Shown here: one piece after another, positions 37,057 to 46,317 of the stretch
Layout: each line of letters starts with the position of its first letter
Position numbering within the stretch: the first letter of the stretch is position 1
Assembly (NCBI GenBank): GCA_038900335.1
Contig: JBBMRB010000011.1
Coordinates: 78,839-142,838 of the forward strand
Direction of reading: 5' to 3'
Origin: Rs1 sp038900335
GTDB lineage: Bacteria; Pseudomonadota; Gammaproteobacteria; Pseudomonadales; Balneatricaceae
DNA length: 64,000 bases
Position numbers and translations under genes: made by a program
Notes under the pieces: generated by a model
What the model was told of the DNA's origin: nothing
Database searches by the model: none
What the model saw: the letters and a program-made list of their open reading frames with translations, nothing else

Positions 37057-37998
37057 TTAAAAAACAGGGATGGGTGCACTATCATCGATATCGCCGTTAA
37101 CCTCTTGTGCTAACCAGTCAATAAACGCTTTTATATGTGTCTCTTGTGCCCTACTGGGCAAACATAAGGTGTAATAAGAGAAGTCTAGTTTCAATTTATG
37201 CTCAAAAGGCATAACTAAGCGTTTAGCATCTAAATCAGCTTGTGCTGCCACTTGTCGACCAAGCACAATACCTGCACCTGAGACTGCTGCGCTTATCGCG
37301 TTATCACTCGCATTAAAATGTAAACCTTGTTTTGCAGGCACAAAGCGACTTACCCCCATATGTGCAAACCAATCTTGCCAATTAGCGACACTGAAATTCT
37401 CACCTATATGGGTGTCATCATGAATTAAAGTGTGCGCCAACAAACCTTCAACTGTTAAAGGCTGCAATGTTTTTAAAAAAGCGGGGCTACACATAGGCGC
37501 CATATAATCATCAAATAACTTAACACTGTCGTAGTCGGGATAATCGCCAGCGCCAAACCTGATTGCTATATCCACATCATCAACTTTCAAGTTGCTAACC
37601 TTCATCGAAGAGGAGATACGCGCATCTATTTCAGGGTGTTTAGCTAAAAAGCGATACAACCTAGGTGTCAGCCACTTTGCGGTAAATGAAGGGCCTGCTG
37701 AAATAACGAGTACATCGCCACTGCGCTTTTTTTGTAATAACTGCATTGTCTGAGTTAGCTGCTCAAAGGCTTGCTGAACGCCAGGGTAGATCAGCTGTCC
37801 GTGTGCAGTCAACTCAATTGAACGATTCAATCGATTAAACAATTTAACGTCTAAAAAATCTTCTAGTTGCTTAATTTGATAGCTTAGAGCCGCGGGCGTA
37901 ACAAATAATTCTTGGGCTGCTAATGCGAAACTCATGTGCCTAACCACAGCATCAAAAGCTTTTAACGAGTTTAACGGCGGTAAACGAGAAATAGTCAT
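37057..37998 (-). CDS. GcvA-like LysR-family regulator
   Basis: 313 residues. The start LPPLNSLKAFDAVVRHMSFALAAQELFVTPAALSYQIKQLED (6-47) is the signature of the GcvA branch of LysR regulators. The effector domain begins near residue 95. GcvA itself controls the glycine cleavage system, which is absent from this window, so the target here is unknown. It is divergent from a small ORF at 38143 and heads a minus-strand run with the hydrolase and RNA methyltransferase. Confidence 0.92.
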   Translation of the reverse strand: MTISRLPPLNSLKAFDAVVRHMSFALAAQELFVTPAALSYQIKQLEDFLDVKLFNRLNRSIELTAHGQLIYPGVQQAFEQLTQTMQLLQKKRSGDVLVISAGPSFTAKWLTPRLYRFLAKHPEIDARISSSMKVSNLKVDDVDIAIRFGAGDYPDYDSVKLFDDYMAPMCSPAFLKTLQPLTVEGLLAHTLIHDDTHIGENFSVANWQDWFAHMGVSRFVPAKQGLHFNASDNAISAAVSGAGIVLGRQVAAQADLDAKRLVMPFEHKLKLDFSYYTLCLPSRAQETHIKAFIDWLAQEVNGDIDDSAPIPVF

Positions 37999-38142
37999 AA
38001 CAACTCCTGAAATAAGAAACCAAGATATTCAGTTAAATTTTTTTTAACTGAAAGGGTAACATAACTCGTTTGTCACTTTACATATAACCTCTTAAAATCT
38101 TGCTAAATAAGATATGTTATTACGACTAGCGAGAGGCGCCCC

Positions 38143-38316
38143 ATGCAAACAATTAAATCAGACTCACTTAATGATTCACCACTGATAGCACAATCATCAC
38201 ATTGCTCAATGAAAGATTATGAGGCGCGTGCACATATAGCGCGCTCTAAACTTTTTCATAGCTACTTAAAAAGGCTAAACCGCTATTATCGTAATATTAA
38301 GCATTCTAATAACTGA
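38143..38316 (+). CDS. Small basic protein divergent from the LysR gene, unknown
   Basis: 57 codons from the ATG at 38143 to the TGA at 38314, with GAGAGG upstream at suitable distance. The first half is polar and serine-rich; the second half is basic and aromatic (ARSKLFHSYLKRLNRYYRNIK), suggesting an amphipathic, nucleic-acid or membrane-surface binding helix. No family is recognised. It fills the divergent position opposite a GcvA-like regulator, where small basic proteins are often found. Confidence 0.5.
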   Translation: MQTIKSDSLNDSPLIAQSSHCSMKDYEARAHIARSKLFHSYLKRLNRYYRNIKHSNN

Positions 38317-38339
38317 ATGTTAACAGTTTAGGTCAATGT

Positions 38340-38945
38340 TTAGCTCGGTCTATTAATATCAAAAACGGTGTCTGATGATGAGTATAAACTTCCGCTTAGT
38401 TTGCCGATTGCATTAACTAAAGTGGTATCAATAGCTGAGTCAGCTACGCATCGATCATTGACATGAATAGCAACGATATCAAGTAGAATCATACTGCCGC
38501 CCATTGCTTGCTCAGAGATAGTGATCACTTCACGCAGTTTGCATTCAAACCTTACTGGCGATAATGCAACGCCATCAACAGCAACCATAGTACTTGTCGC
38601 TCGCTCAACACCTATTTGTTCAAACTCATCGACATCTGCAGCGAAGGTTGCACTTGTTGCACTCATTTGTTCAACGACTTGCTGATCAACCACATTGACT
38701 ACACACTCACCCGTTTCGTGTAAATTAACCAAGGTGTCTTTCAATTTTAATGTGCGCGGTAAAACATGGGTGACACATAATACCGGCGGCTGACAACTTG
38801 CCACTGTAAAGAAAGAAAAAGGCGCAAGGTTTGAAACACCAGCCTCACTGCGAGTGCTGACCCAAGCAATAGGGCGAGGCACCACAGCGGCAACCAATGC
38901 TTGATAACACTCTACAGGGCTTAATTCTTTTATATCTAAAAACAT
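38340..38945 (-). CDS. Flavin reductase-like FMN-binding protein
   Basis: 201 residues of the flavin-reductase-like split-barrel family: ALVAAVVPRPIAWVSTRSEAGVSNLAPFSFFTVASCQPP across residues 16-54 is the FMN-binding block, followed by KDTLVNLHETGECVVNVV. It could donate reduced flavin to a monooxygenase or act alone; no partner oxygenase is adjacent. The divergent phhA encodes a pterin-dependent, not flavin-dependent, enzyme. Confidence 0.85.
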   Translation of the reverse strand: MFLDIKELSPVECYQALVAAVVPRPIAWVSTRSEAGVSNLAPFSFFTVASCQPPVLCVTHVLPRTLKLKDTLVNLHETGECVVNVVDQQVVEQMSATSATFAADVDEFEQIGVERATSTMVAVDGVALSPVRFECKLREVITISEQAMGGSMILLDIVAIHVNDRCVADSAIDTTLVNAIGKLSGSLYSSSDTVFDINRPS

Positions 38946-39389
38946 ACTTACCTCGTTTAAATAAGCTATCTACTTATTTTTTATAGTGTGAATATAGCCT
39001 GACTAATAGCGCCAATTCTTTCACAATGTTATTCGTGCAGCACAATAGCAGCGATGACCCGACTTTCCAAGTTTCTATCGATAAAAGCGGCGAGCAACAC
39101 TTGCTTATGTTTAAATCTAATAGATTAAATAGCTAGCACTCATTTAATTAAAGCTGATTGATGATAGCCCTTAGTATTCAATGCATTAAGCGAGCTTCAA
39201 CAAGCACCATAGCATGAAAAAACCGTGTTATTACACGCATAAATCCACCACTTATTTAATATATACGCATAAAAACAAGCAATTTTGCTGTTATTAAGCT
39301 GCATACAATACAATAATTATCGCTAAACTTAAGGTATCGATGAGGCAAAGAAATAATCAACAGCTTCTATTACACTAACGGTGCATATC
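38946..39389. other. Divergent intergenic region upstream of phhA
   Basis: Contains the promoters of the flavin reductase gene and phhA. A 36-codon frame at 39026-39136 is open but has no convincing ribosome binding site. The word ACGCATAAA occurs twice around 39235 and 39263, and AGCAATTTTGCT near 39280 is a short palindrome. No TyrR/PhhR-type box was recognised. Confidence 0.4.
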
Positions 39390-40193
39390 ATGATGAATAA
39401 CTCTAATATTAAAAATCATAAATATATTTCAAACCCTGTTGATCCACAAGGTTATGTAAATTGGTCACAGCAGGAAAATGACACATGGTCAGTGTTAGTC
39501 GATAGACAAAGAGAGATTATTAAAGGCCGTGCCTGCCAGCAGTTTTTAGACGGTATTGAGATCTTGGATTTTTCCAACCAATGCATCCCGCAAATACCTG
39601 ATATTAATGCAGCGTTAGCAAATTACACCGGCTGGGGAATTGAGCCTGTACCCGCCATTATCCAACCAAAAGAGTTTTTCAGTTTACTGGCAAATAAAAA
39701 ATTTCCGGCTGCGACATTTATAAGAACCCCTGAAGAAATTGATTACTTGCAAGAGCCGGATATTTTTCATGAGATTTATGGTCACACACCATTACTGACC
39801 AACCAGAACTATGCCGATTTCATGGAAAAATTTGGGACCTTAGCGTTAGCAATAGCACCAAAGGATAGAACAAAACTATTTCGTTTATTTTGGTTTACTA
39901 TCGAGTTTGGTTTAATCAATACACAGCGAGGACTAAAAGCTTATGGCGGTGGTATTTTGTCATCAATCGGCGAAACACAAAGTTGTTTAAGCGATAAAGT
40001 TGAGACACAACCCTTTGATACACTAGCGGTATTAAGAACACCGTATCGTATCGATATCATGCAACCGATGTATTATGTCATTAATGATTTTTCTGATTTA
40101 TTCACCATATTAGATCAAGACATCCAATCACTATTAGAACAAGCGAACACATTAGGTGATTTACCTGCTAAATACCAAAACAAATCAGCTTAA
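39390..40193 (+). CDS. phhA: Phenylalanine-4-hydroxylase
   Basis: 267 residues from the ATG at 39390; a GTG at 39381 is in frame but lacks a ribosome binding site. The iron ligands are present: the two histidines of DIFHEIYGHTPLL (near 123-135) and the glutamate in WFTIEFGLI. The enzyme converts phenylalanine to tyrosine using tetrahydropterin and oxygen. The recycling enzyme PhhB is encoded 47 bases downstream, the classic pair. Standard length for the bacterial monomeric form. Confidence 0.97.
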   Translation: MMNNSNIKNHKYISNPVDPQGYVNWSQQENDTWSVLVDRQREIIKGRACQQFLDGIEILDFSNQCIPQIPDINAALANYTGWGIEPVPAIIQPKEFFSLLANKKFPAATFIRTPEEIDYLQEPDIFHEIYGHTPLLTNQNYADFMEKFGTLALAIAPKDRTKLFRLFWFTIEFGLINTQRGLKAYGGGILSSIGETQSCLSDKVETQPFDTLAVLRTPYRIDIMQPMYYVINDFSDLFTILDQDIQSLLEQANTLGDLPAKYQNKSA

Positions 40194-40240
40194 ACAGATA
40201 ATATTGCTGTTGATACTACTTACTTATTAAGGATTTAAAC

Positions 40241-40510
40241 ATGTTAAATATAGACCAAGAATTTGCTACATTAAATGAAGGCTGGGAAATTGACGATGGT
40301 ATTTTACGAAAAGCGTTTGAATTTAAAGGTTTTCTAAAAACAATGTCGTTTGTTAACGCCGTGGCTTGGCAGGCCAATAAAATCATGCACCACCCAGACA
40401 TGCAGGTCAGTTTCAGTTGCTGTGTTATTAATATCACCACCCATGATGAAGGTAATACCTTAACAGAAAAAGATTTTGAGTTAGCTAGAAGTATTGATCA
40501 ATTACTATAG
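40241..40510 (+). CDS. phhB: Pterin-4a-carbinolamine dehydratase
   Basis: 89 residues. The active-site block NKIMHHPDMQVSF (near 46-58) provides the conserved histidines, with late TLTEKDFELARSIDQL. PhhB dehydrates the 4a-hydroxypterin left by PhhA so that the cofactor can be recycled. Cotranscription with phhA is implied by spacing and strand. Confidence 0.95.
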   Translation: MLNIDQEFATLNEGWEIDDGILRKAFEFKGFLKTMSFVNAVAWQANKIMHHPDMQVSFSCCVINITTHDEGNTLTEKDFELARSIDQLL

Positions 40511-40523
40511 GCGCTGCTCTACC

Positions 40524-40550
40524 GGCTTTCTTGTAAGGAAGCCTCTTTAT
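40524..40550. terminator. Stem-loop between phhB and convergent glycosyltransferase gene
   Basis: GGCTTTCTT (40524-40532) and AAGGAAGCC (40535-40543) form a near-perfect stem followed by TCTTTAT, 13 bases after the phhB stop. It overlaps the last codons of the opposite-strand gene. Confidence 0.55.
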
Positions 40551-41536
40551 AAGGCTAAAATCTCACTCTTAACCCGCTCTACTGATATATTTAGTAATGA
40601 TGAGCTTTGTGCTGCAGGCTCTTGCGTTATAATTGTCACTCGCTTACCTAAAGGCATCCATCGCCCTGGATGTAATGGCCGCTGCTCGCTAAACAACCCT
40701 ATCGTTTTAATATTAGATAAGCCTGCAATATGAAGCGGCCCCGTACTGGCGGCAACTAAGATATGACAGCGACCGATAAAGGCAATCAATTGCTCTAGTG
40801 TCATTTTCCCTGACAAATCGATGATGTTTTCAGCATCCGGTAATTTGCTACTAAAAAAAGCAGACTCCTCTTGCGTACCGCTAAAAAACACTTGGTATTT
40901 ATCAGCAGGTAAGCTTGCCGCTAGTGCTATAAATTTATCCACCCCCCACTCTATAGCGCTGCCTTTAGATTTAGGATGCAGGATCACTTGCTTTTTCTTG
41001 CTATTAATCAAACTTTTTAATTCATCATCTAGCGTATTGACTGTTCTCAATTGTGCATATTGAGCTAGTTCAGACAAACTAAAATCATGCAATAAACCCA
41101 ACGGCTTTAATAATTTGGTATTTAATTGCGCTTCATGTAAATCAGATTTTTTACGAGAAAAATTGGTGCGATGATTACAATTAAACAAGTGGAACAAGCG
41201 ATGTAAAGTACCTATTCGATGCGCTATACCTGCTTTTTTAGCAAGCTTCGCTAGCTCTTTGCGCGGAAAGACGTGAATAAAAACATCAACATTTTGCTCT
41301 TTTAACCAAAATACCTGCTGCTGTTGCCCCATCGCTTGTATATCAGCCCAGCACCAAACCTCATCGATACTATCAACGCATTCAATCACTGGTTTGGTAT
41401 AAGTATTACCCAAAAAAACAATGTGAGCATCGGGATATTTTTCTCTTAAAATACCCGCTAACGGTAAAGTGAGTGCGACATCACCAATACTGTCTGTTCT
41501 ACTAATGACAATTTTTTTAAATGTTTTTATTTTCAA
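40547..41536 (-). CDS. Glycosyltransferase family 9 (heptosyltransferase-like)
   Basis: 329 residues. The N-terminal SRTDSIGDVALTLPLAGILREKYP and the C-terminal nucleotide-sugar region with CHILVAASTGPLHIAGLSNIKTIGLF (near 260-286) mark GT9, the ADP-heptose LPS heptosyltransferase family. It overlaps the upstream GT2 gene by 20 bases, so the two form an LPS-core assembly pair. The exact acceptor is not inferable; some GT9 proteins transfer other sugars. Confidence 0.88.
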   Translation of the reverse strand: MKIKTFKKIVISRTDSIGDVALTLPLAGILREKYPDAHIVFLGNTYTKPVIECVDSIDEVWCWADIQAMGQQQQVFWLKEQNVDVFIHVFPRKELAKLAKKAGIAHRIGTLHRLFHLFNCNHRTNFSRKKSDLHEAQLNTKLLKPLGLLHDFSLSELAQYAQLRTVNTLDDELKSLINSKKKQVILHPKSKGSAIEWGVDKFIALAASLPADKYQVFFSGTQEESAFFSSKLPDAENIIDLSGKMTLEQLIAFIGRCHILVAASTGPLHIAGLSNIKTIGLFSEQRPLHPGRWMPLGKRVTIITQEPAAQSSSLLNISVERVKSEILAL

Positions 41537-42281
41537 AGTTCAATTTTCTTAAAGTTTTATATTTATAGATATTTGATAGCGCCGATATTTGAGCGATCTT
41601 AAAGCCCTTATAGCCATCTAAAAAACCCAGATGTATGACAAACATACTAATAAAGCGCACAAAGGCACTTAAATAAGGCTTAAAAATAGACGCTTTTTTG
41701 CCTGATTGATACATTTTTAATGCGGTTAGTTCTGAGTATTTATCAGCGCGAGAGCGATGCTCCGTATAATTATAATAAGTATAATGATGTAAGTGACCAG
41801 CTAGTTCAATCACATCTAATGATTGATCAACCGCCAGTTGCTCATGCACTAATGCCCCTTCCCAAGTTGAGCTTTGTCTGGGAAAAATACGCATTTTTTT
41901 ATCGGGATACCAAGTAGAGTGCTTTATCCATTGCCCGCAATAATTAACTAACCTATTGAGCACATAAACAGCATTAAAACCGGTTTGCTGTAGTGTTAAC
42001 ACTTCTTGTTTAAGTATTTCATCGAGCGCTTCATCTGCATCTAATGATAAAATATAATCATGCTTAGCTAATGAATTAGCAAAGTTCTTTTGCTGACTGT
42101 ACCCCGCCCATTCATTTTCAACAAAATTGACCTTGTACTTTTCACAAATCGCTTTAGTTTCATCCGTCGAAAAACTATCAACGACGACAATGTCATCACT
42201 AACATCAACAACAGAGAGGATTGCACGTTCTATATTGCGCGCTTCATTAAACGTTATAATAACAACTGAAAGAGGTTGCAT
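41517..42281 (-). CDS. Glycosyltransferase family 2 (WaaE/KdtX-like)
   Basis: 254 residues with a GT-A fold: LSVVIITFNEARNIERAILSV at the N terminus, VVDSFSTDETKAI, the metal-binding DADEAL near 79, and the WaaE-type AGYSQQKNFA and DKKMRIFPR blocks. The C-terminal part has a hydrophobic stretch (FVRFISMFVIHLGFLDG) that may associate with the membrane. Homologues add glucose to the LPS inner core. Its 3' end overlaps the heptosyltransferase-like gene. Confidence 0.88.
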   Translation of the reverse strand: MQPLSVVIITFNEARNIERAILSVVDVSDDIVVVDSFSTDETKAICEKYKVNFVENEWAGYSQQKNFANSLAKHDYILSLDADEALDEILKQEVLTLQQTGFNAVYVLNRLVNYCGQWIKHSTWYPDKKMRIFPRQSSTWEGALVHEQLAVDQSLDVIELAGHLHHYTYYNYTEHRSRADKYSELTALKMYQSGKKASIFKPYLSAFVRFISMFVIHLGFLDGYKGFKIAQISALSNIYKYKTLRKLNFENKNI

Positions 42282-42619
42282 GTCGTTCCAAAATTTAAGC
42301 TGCGTTACGCCCGATAAACTATCACTTAATCATTAGCATTATTAAGTAATAAATCACCTGCATACAGCTTGTTGCATTGAGAGTTAACTATAGATAGGTA
42401 AATTTTTAGCAGCAAGTACTATTTTATTGTTTTAACAAACTATCAAGCTAACGATGATTATATCAGCATTATCATCGCAATTTACCCAGTGCTAAACCGT
42501 GACAGTGATATGGCTTCTATTACTATACTTCTTTTGTTGTCGCTGTTAGCGATGCAATTGATAAATATAGAGATTAAAGCACCTAAAAAAATTAGATGCT
42601 CAGTAGATAATCAAAAGTG
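42282..42619. other. Intergenic region upstream of the LPS glycosyltransferases
   Basis: A 338-base A+T-rich spacer that must hold the promoter of the glycosyltransferase pair. A hydrophobic frame from 42489 runs into the opposite-strand GST gene and looks accidental. No RNA or operator recognised. Confidence 0.4.
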
Positions 42620-43276
42620 TCACACTTCTGATTGTGGGACTATCGCTGTTTCACTGCGTGCTTGCTCTAACCACTCAATATATGCACGATGCTGCAACAT
42701 CAATTGTTGATACTGTGCCAGCGCTGTCGGCAACTCAATTGCGTAAACGTGCAATCTAGACATAATAGGTAAGAAAGTGGCATCCGCTATCGTGAAGCGA
42801 CCAAACAGATAATCCCCCTCTTGCAATACATCATTTGTACGCGATGATAAAATCCCATCTAACAATTCAATCATTTGCGTTACTTCGCTCTGCGCCTCAC
42901 TAGAGAATTCAATACTAGCGACTGGCCGGCGACAATTCATCGGTAACTCAGCGCGCAGCGCAAAAAAACCGGCGTGCATTTGCGCACAAATCGAGCGCAT
43001 TTTTGCTCTTTGCAAAGTATTTTCTGGCATCGCTTTGTTAGCTAAATACTGCTCGTTAAGATATTCACAAATCGCTAGTGAGTCCCAAATAGTTTCGCCT
43101 TTATCAATCAGTACAGGCACCTTGTGCCCTGCATCAAGTGCCGCGAGCTCTTGCTCCATTTGCTGTGAGTATAACCAAATCATTCGCTCTTCAAATTCAA
43201 GCCCAAAATGTTTCATTAAAATCCACACTCTCAACGACCAAGAGGAGTAATTTTTATTACCTATGACTAACTGCAT
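42620..43276 (-). CDS. Glutathione S-transferase
   Basis: 218 residues. The N-terminal thioredoxin fold has NKNYSSWSLRVWI (catalytic serine region, residues 7-19), HKVPVLID with cis-proline and the ESLAIC-equivalent WDSLAICEYLNE (near 64-75). The helical C-terminal domain has FTIADATFLPIMSR. This subgroup lacks a well-defined substrate. It is divergent from a LysR gene at 43488, which may control it. Confidence 0.93.
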   Translation of the reverse strand: MQLVIGNKNYSSWSLRVWILMKHFGLEFEERMIWLYSQQMEQELAALDAGHKVPVLIDKGETIWDSLAICEYLNEQYLANKAMPENTLQRAKMRSICAQMHAGFFALRAELPMNCRRPVASIEFSSEAQSEVTQMIELLDGILSSRTNDVLQEGDYLFGRFTIADATFLPIMSRLHVYAIELPTALAQYQQLMLQHRAYIEWLEQARSETAIVPQSEV

Positions 43277-43487
43277 GTTTTCTTCCTTTCATATAATGTT
43301 CACCAAGCATAAACAGCTATTATCTGAGCCACCAGCCAATAATATTGATAACACACATCAATACTATTAATGCTTAAATTAAAGCCTACGACTAACTAAT
43401 ACTCTACTGTGCTGCTATATTAAAGCTCGCCCACATGATGAATGTGAACACAATTAACAGACAAGGTTTCTTATTTTAGGTAGCGAA

Positions 43488-44342
43488 GTGGACATAGAAC
43501 TTCTCAGAACATTTATAGCGGTGGTTGATAATGGCAGTTTCACTAGGGCGGCAGCACAAATTTATCGCAGTCAATCTGCAATAAGCATGCAAATTAAACG
43601 CTTAGAGGCACAGCTAGAGCGTCAACTTTTTCATCGCCAGTGTCGTACATTAAAACTAAGTTTAGATGGTAGAGCGCTAATTCCTTACGCTCGCAACCTA
43701 CTTAAACTACATGATGAGGCGATGGAAAATATTCTCAATCGCTCGCAATCAAAAAATATACGTATTGGTTGCCCCGATGATTTCTCCCATACATTATTGG
43801 TCGATCTCATTGAGGTTATGCGCACTAAACTAGTCGATGTTCACATTACCTCTATTTGCGCGAACTCTAATCTCTTGAGGCAATATTTAGATGCTGGCGA
43901 GCTAGATATGACCATAATCACCAGAGCAGAGGGCAGCAATGAAGGCGTGCTATTGCTACAAGAGCAAGGAGTTTGGGTGTGTAATGATCCCAAACTGCTA
44001 CAGCAAAGGCCTTTACCACTGGCATTGTTAGAACCTGATTGTAAGTTTCACAGCCAGGTTATCGACAGCTTAGAAAAAGCGAATATTAGCTATGATTTAA
44101 TTTGTGACTCAAGTAATTGTGGATTATTGATAGAGCTAGCAAGAAGAAACTGTGCTGTTAGTGTGATGTCTGCTCACGCAGCCCCTAGTGATTTATATAC
44201 CAATCAAGCAGTAGCGAATTTACCTGAATTACCTTCAGCGCAAATTGTTATTTGTTTAAAAGGTGCGAACCAATTAATCGAGGGGATTTCATTAAGCTCT
44301 ATTGCCAATGAAATGACAGCTATTCACAATACTCGCGTATAG
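43488..44342 (+). CDS. LysR-family regulator divergent from GST
   Basis: 284 residues from a GTG start with TAGCGAAG upstream. The helix-turn-helix region is IELLRTFIAVVDNGSFTRAAAQIYRSQSAISMQIKRLE (3-40), with a shortish effector domain starting near 92 (IRIGCPDDF). Divergence from the glutathione transferase gene suggests that target. It is followed, in the same direction, by an ABC exporter 125 bases on, which it could also influence. Confidence 0.92.
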   Translation: MDIELLRTFIAVVDNGSFTRAAAQIYRSQSAISMQIKRLEAQLERQLFHRQCRTLKLSLDGRALIPYARNLLKLHDEAMENILNRSQSKNIRIGCPDDFSHTLLVDLIEVMRTKLVDVHITSICANSNLLRQYLDAGELDMTIITRAEGSNEGVLLLQEQGVWVCNDPKLLQQRPLPLALLEPDCKFHSQVIDSLEKANISYDLICDSSNCGLLIELARRNCAVSVMSAHAAPSDLYTNQAVANLPELPSAQIVICLKGANQLIEGISLSSIANEMTAIHNTRV

Positions 44343-44467
44343 TATTACCCTCTGATGTCTCTAAGTAGAGTGCTTATTTGATAGCAATATATTATTGAAT
44401 AAGCGTATTTAATCACTCATTTATATATTGGCTTATCGACTGATGCTGATTTTCTGGCAGGTGACCT

Positions 44468-45406
44468 GTGTCCTCAATTATAAATATTCGCGATATTAAC
44501 AAGACATATCGCTCTGGTTTTGAAGCATTAAAATGCATCAATTTAGATATTAATCGCGGTGAAATTTTTGCTTTGCTGGGCCCCAATGGCGCCGGAAAAA
44601 CAACTCTAATCAGTATCATTTGCGGTATTGTCAACGCCTCTGCTGGCTCTATTAGTGCCGATGGTTTTGATATCGAAAAAGATTATCGCCAGGCGCGTAG
44701 TAAAATTGGACTAGTACCTCAAGAACTCACCACTGATGCCTTTGAGACAGTGTGGGCAACTGTGCGCTTTAGTCGCGGATTATTTGGTAAAGCTGCTAAC
44801 GATGCTTATTTAGAAAAAATATTAAAGCAACTGTCTTTATGGGAAAAGAAAGATGCAAAAATAAGAGAGCTCTCTGGCGGTATGAAGCGGCGAGTGATGA
44901 TTGCTAAAGCGCTATCGCACCAGCCTCTTATTTTATTCTTGGATGAGCCGACAGCTGGTGTCGATGTAGAGCTAAGAAGGGATATGTGGGAAATGGTAAG
45001 AGATTTGCGAGAGCAAGGCGTTACTATTGTACTGACCACACACTACATTGAAGAAGCGGAAGAAATGGCTGATCGTATTGGTGTCATCAATAAAGGGAGC
45101 ATTATATTAGTTGAAGAAAAATGTGAGTTGATGAGCAAACTTGGCCAAAAAACCTTAGTTATTCAACTACAGAGCGCTATTGCTAATATACCGACATCAC
45201 TAGAGCAGTATTCGCTAGAGCTTAGTAGTGATGGCTATGATGTGAAATACCGATACGATATGCAACAAGATGATAATGGTATCGCCGCGTTATTAGCAGA
45301 TTTAAATCTCGCTAAGCTACAAGTAAAAGACTTTCATTCATCACAAAGTTCACTTGAAGACATCTTTGTAAATTTAGTACATAGCGCAGATAAACCAGCG
45401 ACATAA
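44468..45406 (+). CDS. ABC-2 type exporter ATP-binding protein
   Basis: 312 residues from a GTG start. Walker [11 protein letters not shown] (near 38-47), Q-loop VPQE, signature [16 protein letters not shown] (near 136-151), Walker [14 protein letters not shown] and the switch histidine in [11 protein letters not shown] are all intact. The C terminus carries an extra regulatory domain from about 220. Sequence resembles the YadG branch of drug/polymer exporters. The permease is encoded 23 bases downstream. Confidence 0.95.
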   Translation: MSSIINIRDINKTYRSGFEALKCINLDINRGEIFALLGPNGAGKTTLISIICGIVNASAGSISADGFDIEKDYRQARSKIGLVPQELTTDAFETVWATVRFSRGLFGKAANDAYLEKILKQLSLWEKKDAKIRELSGGMKRRVMIAKALSHQPLILFLDEPTAGVDVELRRDMWEMVRDLREQGVTIVLTTHYIEEAEEMADRIGVINKGSIILVEEKCELMSKLGQKTLVIQLQSAIANIPTSLEQYSLELSSDGYDVKYRYDMQQDDNGIAALLADLNLAKLQVKDFHSSQSSLEDIFVNLVHSADKPAT

Positions 45407-45429
45407 ACCTAATATAGAGGCTCTATCAT

Positions 45430-46191
45430 ATGAATTGGTATGGTGTAAAAGCAATTTATTTTTTTGAAATGGCCAGAGCATGGCACACTTTAATGCAGAG
45501 CATTGCATCGCCTGTATTATCGACTTCCCTTTACTTTGTCGTGTTTGGCTCAGCCATTGGCTCACGCATGGGCGAGATAGATAATATTAGCTATGGCGCT
45601 TTTATTATCCCGGGTTTAGTGATGTTATCACTACTTAGCCAAAGTATTTCAAATGCTTCTTTTGGCATATTTTTTCCCAAGTTTTCAGGGACCATTTACG
45701 AAGTGCTCTCAGCTCCGGTATCCCCCTTTGAGATAGCACTAGGCTATGTTGGCGCAGCGGCCTCTAAATCTATCATATTAGGGTTAATCACTTTATTAAC
45801 AGCACGCATTTTTGTCGATTATAGTATTGCCCACCCCTTTTGGATGTTAATCTTTTTAATACTCACATCCGTCACCTTTAGCTTATTCGGTTTTATGATT
45901 GGTATTTGGGCTGATGACTTTCAAAAACTGCAGATTATCCCGCTAATGATTGTCACCCCGCTTACCTTTTTAGGCGGTGCTTTCTATTCAATCACTATGC
46001 TGCCAGAACCTTGGCAAAGCATTACTTTATTTAACCCTGTGGTCTATTTAATTAGCGGTTTTAGATGGTCATTCTATGATGTCGCCGATGTCAATATTGT
46101 GTTGTGTATTGCAATGACATTGACATTCTTAGCACTGTGTCTGGGCGGTATTTACTGGATTTTCAAAACCGGTTATCGATTGAAATCTTAA
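45430..46191 (+). CDS. ABC-2 type exporter permease
   Basis: 253 residues with six hydrophobic helices. Diagnostic parts are [18 protein letters not shown] near 27-44, [20 protein letters not shown] near 57-76, the [16 protein letters not shown] coupling-helix region near 95, and the late [19 protein letters not shown]. It resembles YadH. With the ATPase it forms a half-sized exporter pair; the substrate is unknown. Confidence 0.93.
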   Translation: MNWYGVKAIYFFEMARAWHTLMQSIASPVLSTSLYFVVFGSAIGSRMGEIDNISYGAFIIPGLVMLSLLSQSISNASFGIFFPKFSGTIYEVLSAPVSPFEIALGYVGAAASKSIILGLITLLTARIFVDYSIAHPFWMLIFLILTSVTFSLFGFMIGIWADDFQKLQIIPLMIVTPLTFLGGAFYSITMLPEPWQSITLFNPVVYLISGFRWSFYDVADVNIVLCIAMTLTFLALCLGGIYWIFKTGYRLKS

Positions 46192-46252
46192 TATTTTAGC
46201 AACTGATGATACTAATTAAACACCTTAACTAATAAACTCTGTCCCCTATACA

Positions 46253-46287
46253 CCCTCTATAATGCATAACATCCGCTTTATAGAGGG
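46253..46287. terminator. 10-bp stem-loop between convergent exporter and hmp genes
   Basis: CCCTCTATAA (46253-46262) and TTATAGAGGG (46278-46287) are perfect complements with a 15-base loop, between the permease stop and the hmp stop. No strong T-run, so it is probably a shared transcription barrier. Confidence 0.55.
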
Positions 46288-46317
46288 GATACATTGCGTA
46301 TAACTTAATATTAAAGT

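Noticed and set aside
39026..39136. 36-codon frame in the flavin reductase-phhA gap (ends SNRLNS)
   Set aside because: It reads like protein in places but lacks a Shine-Dalgarno sequence and is too short to distinguish from chance without comparative data.
42489..42710. Hydrophobic 73-codon plus-strand frame near the GST gene
   Set aside because: Its second half is antisense to the clear GST coding sequence, and the first half has no supporting start signal.
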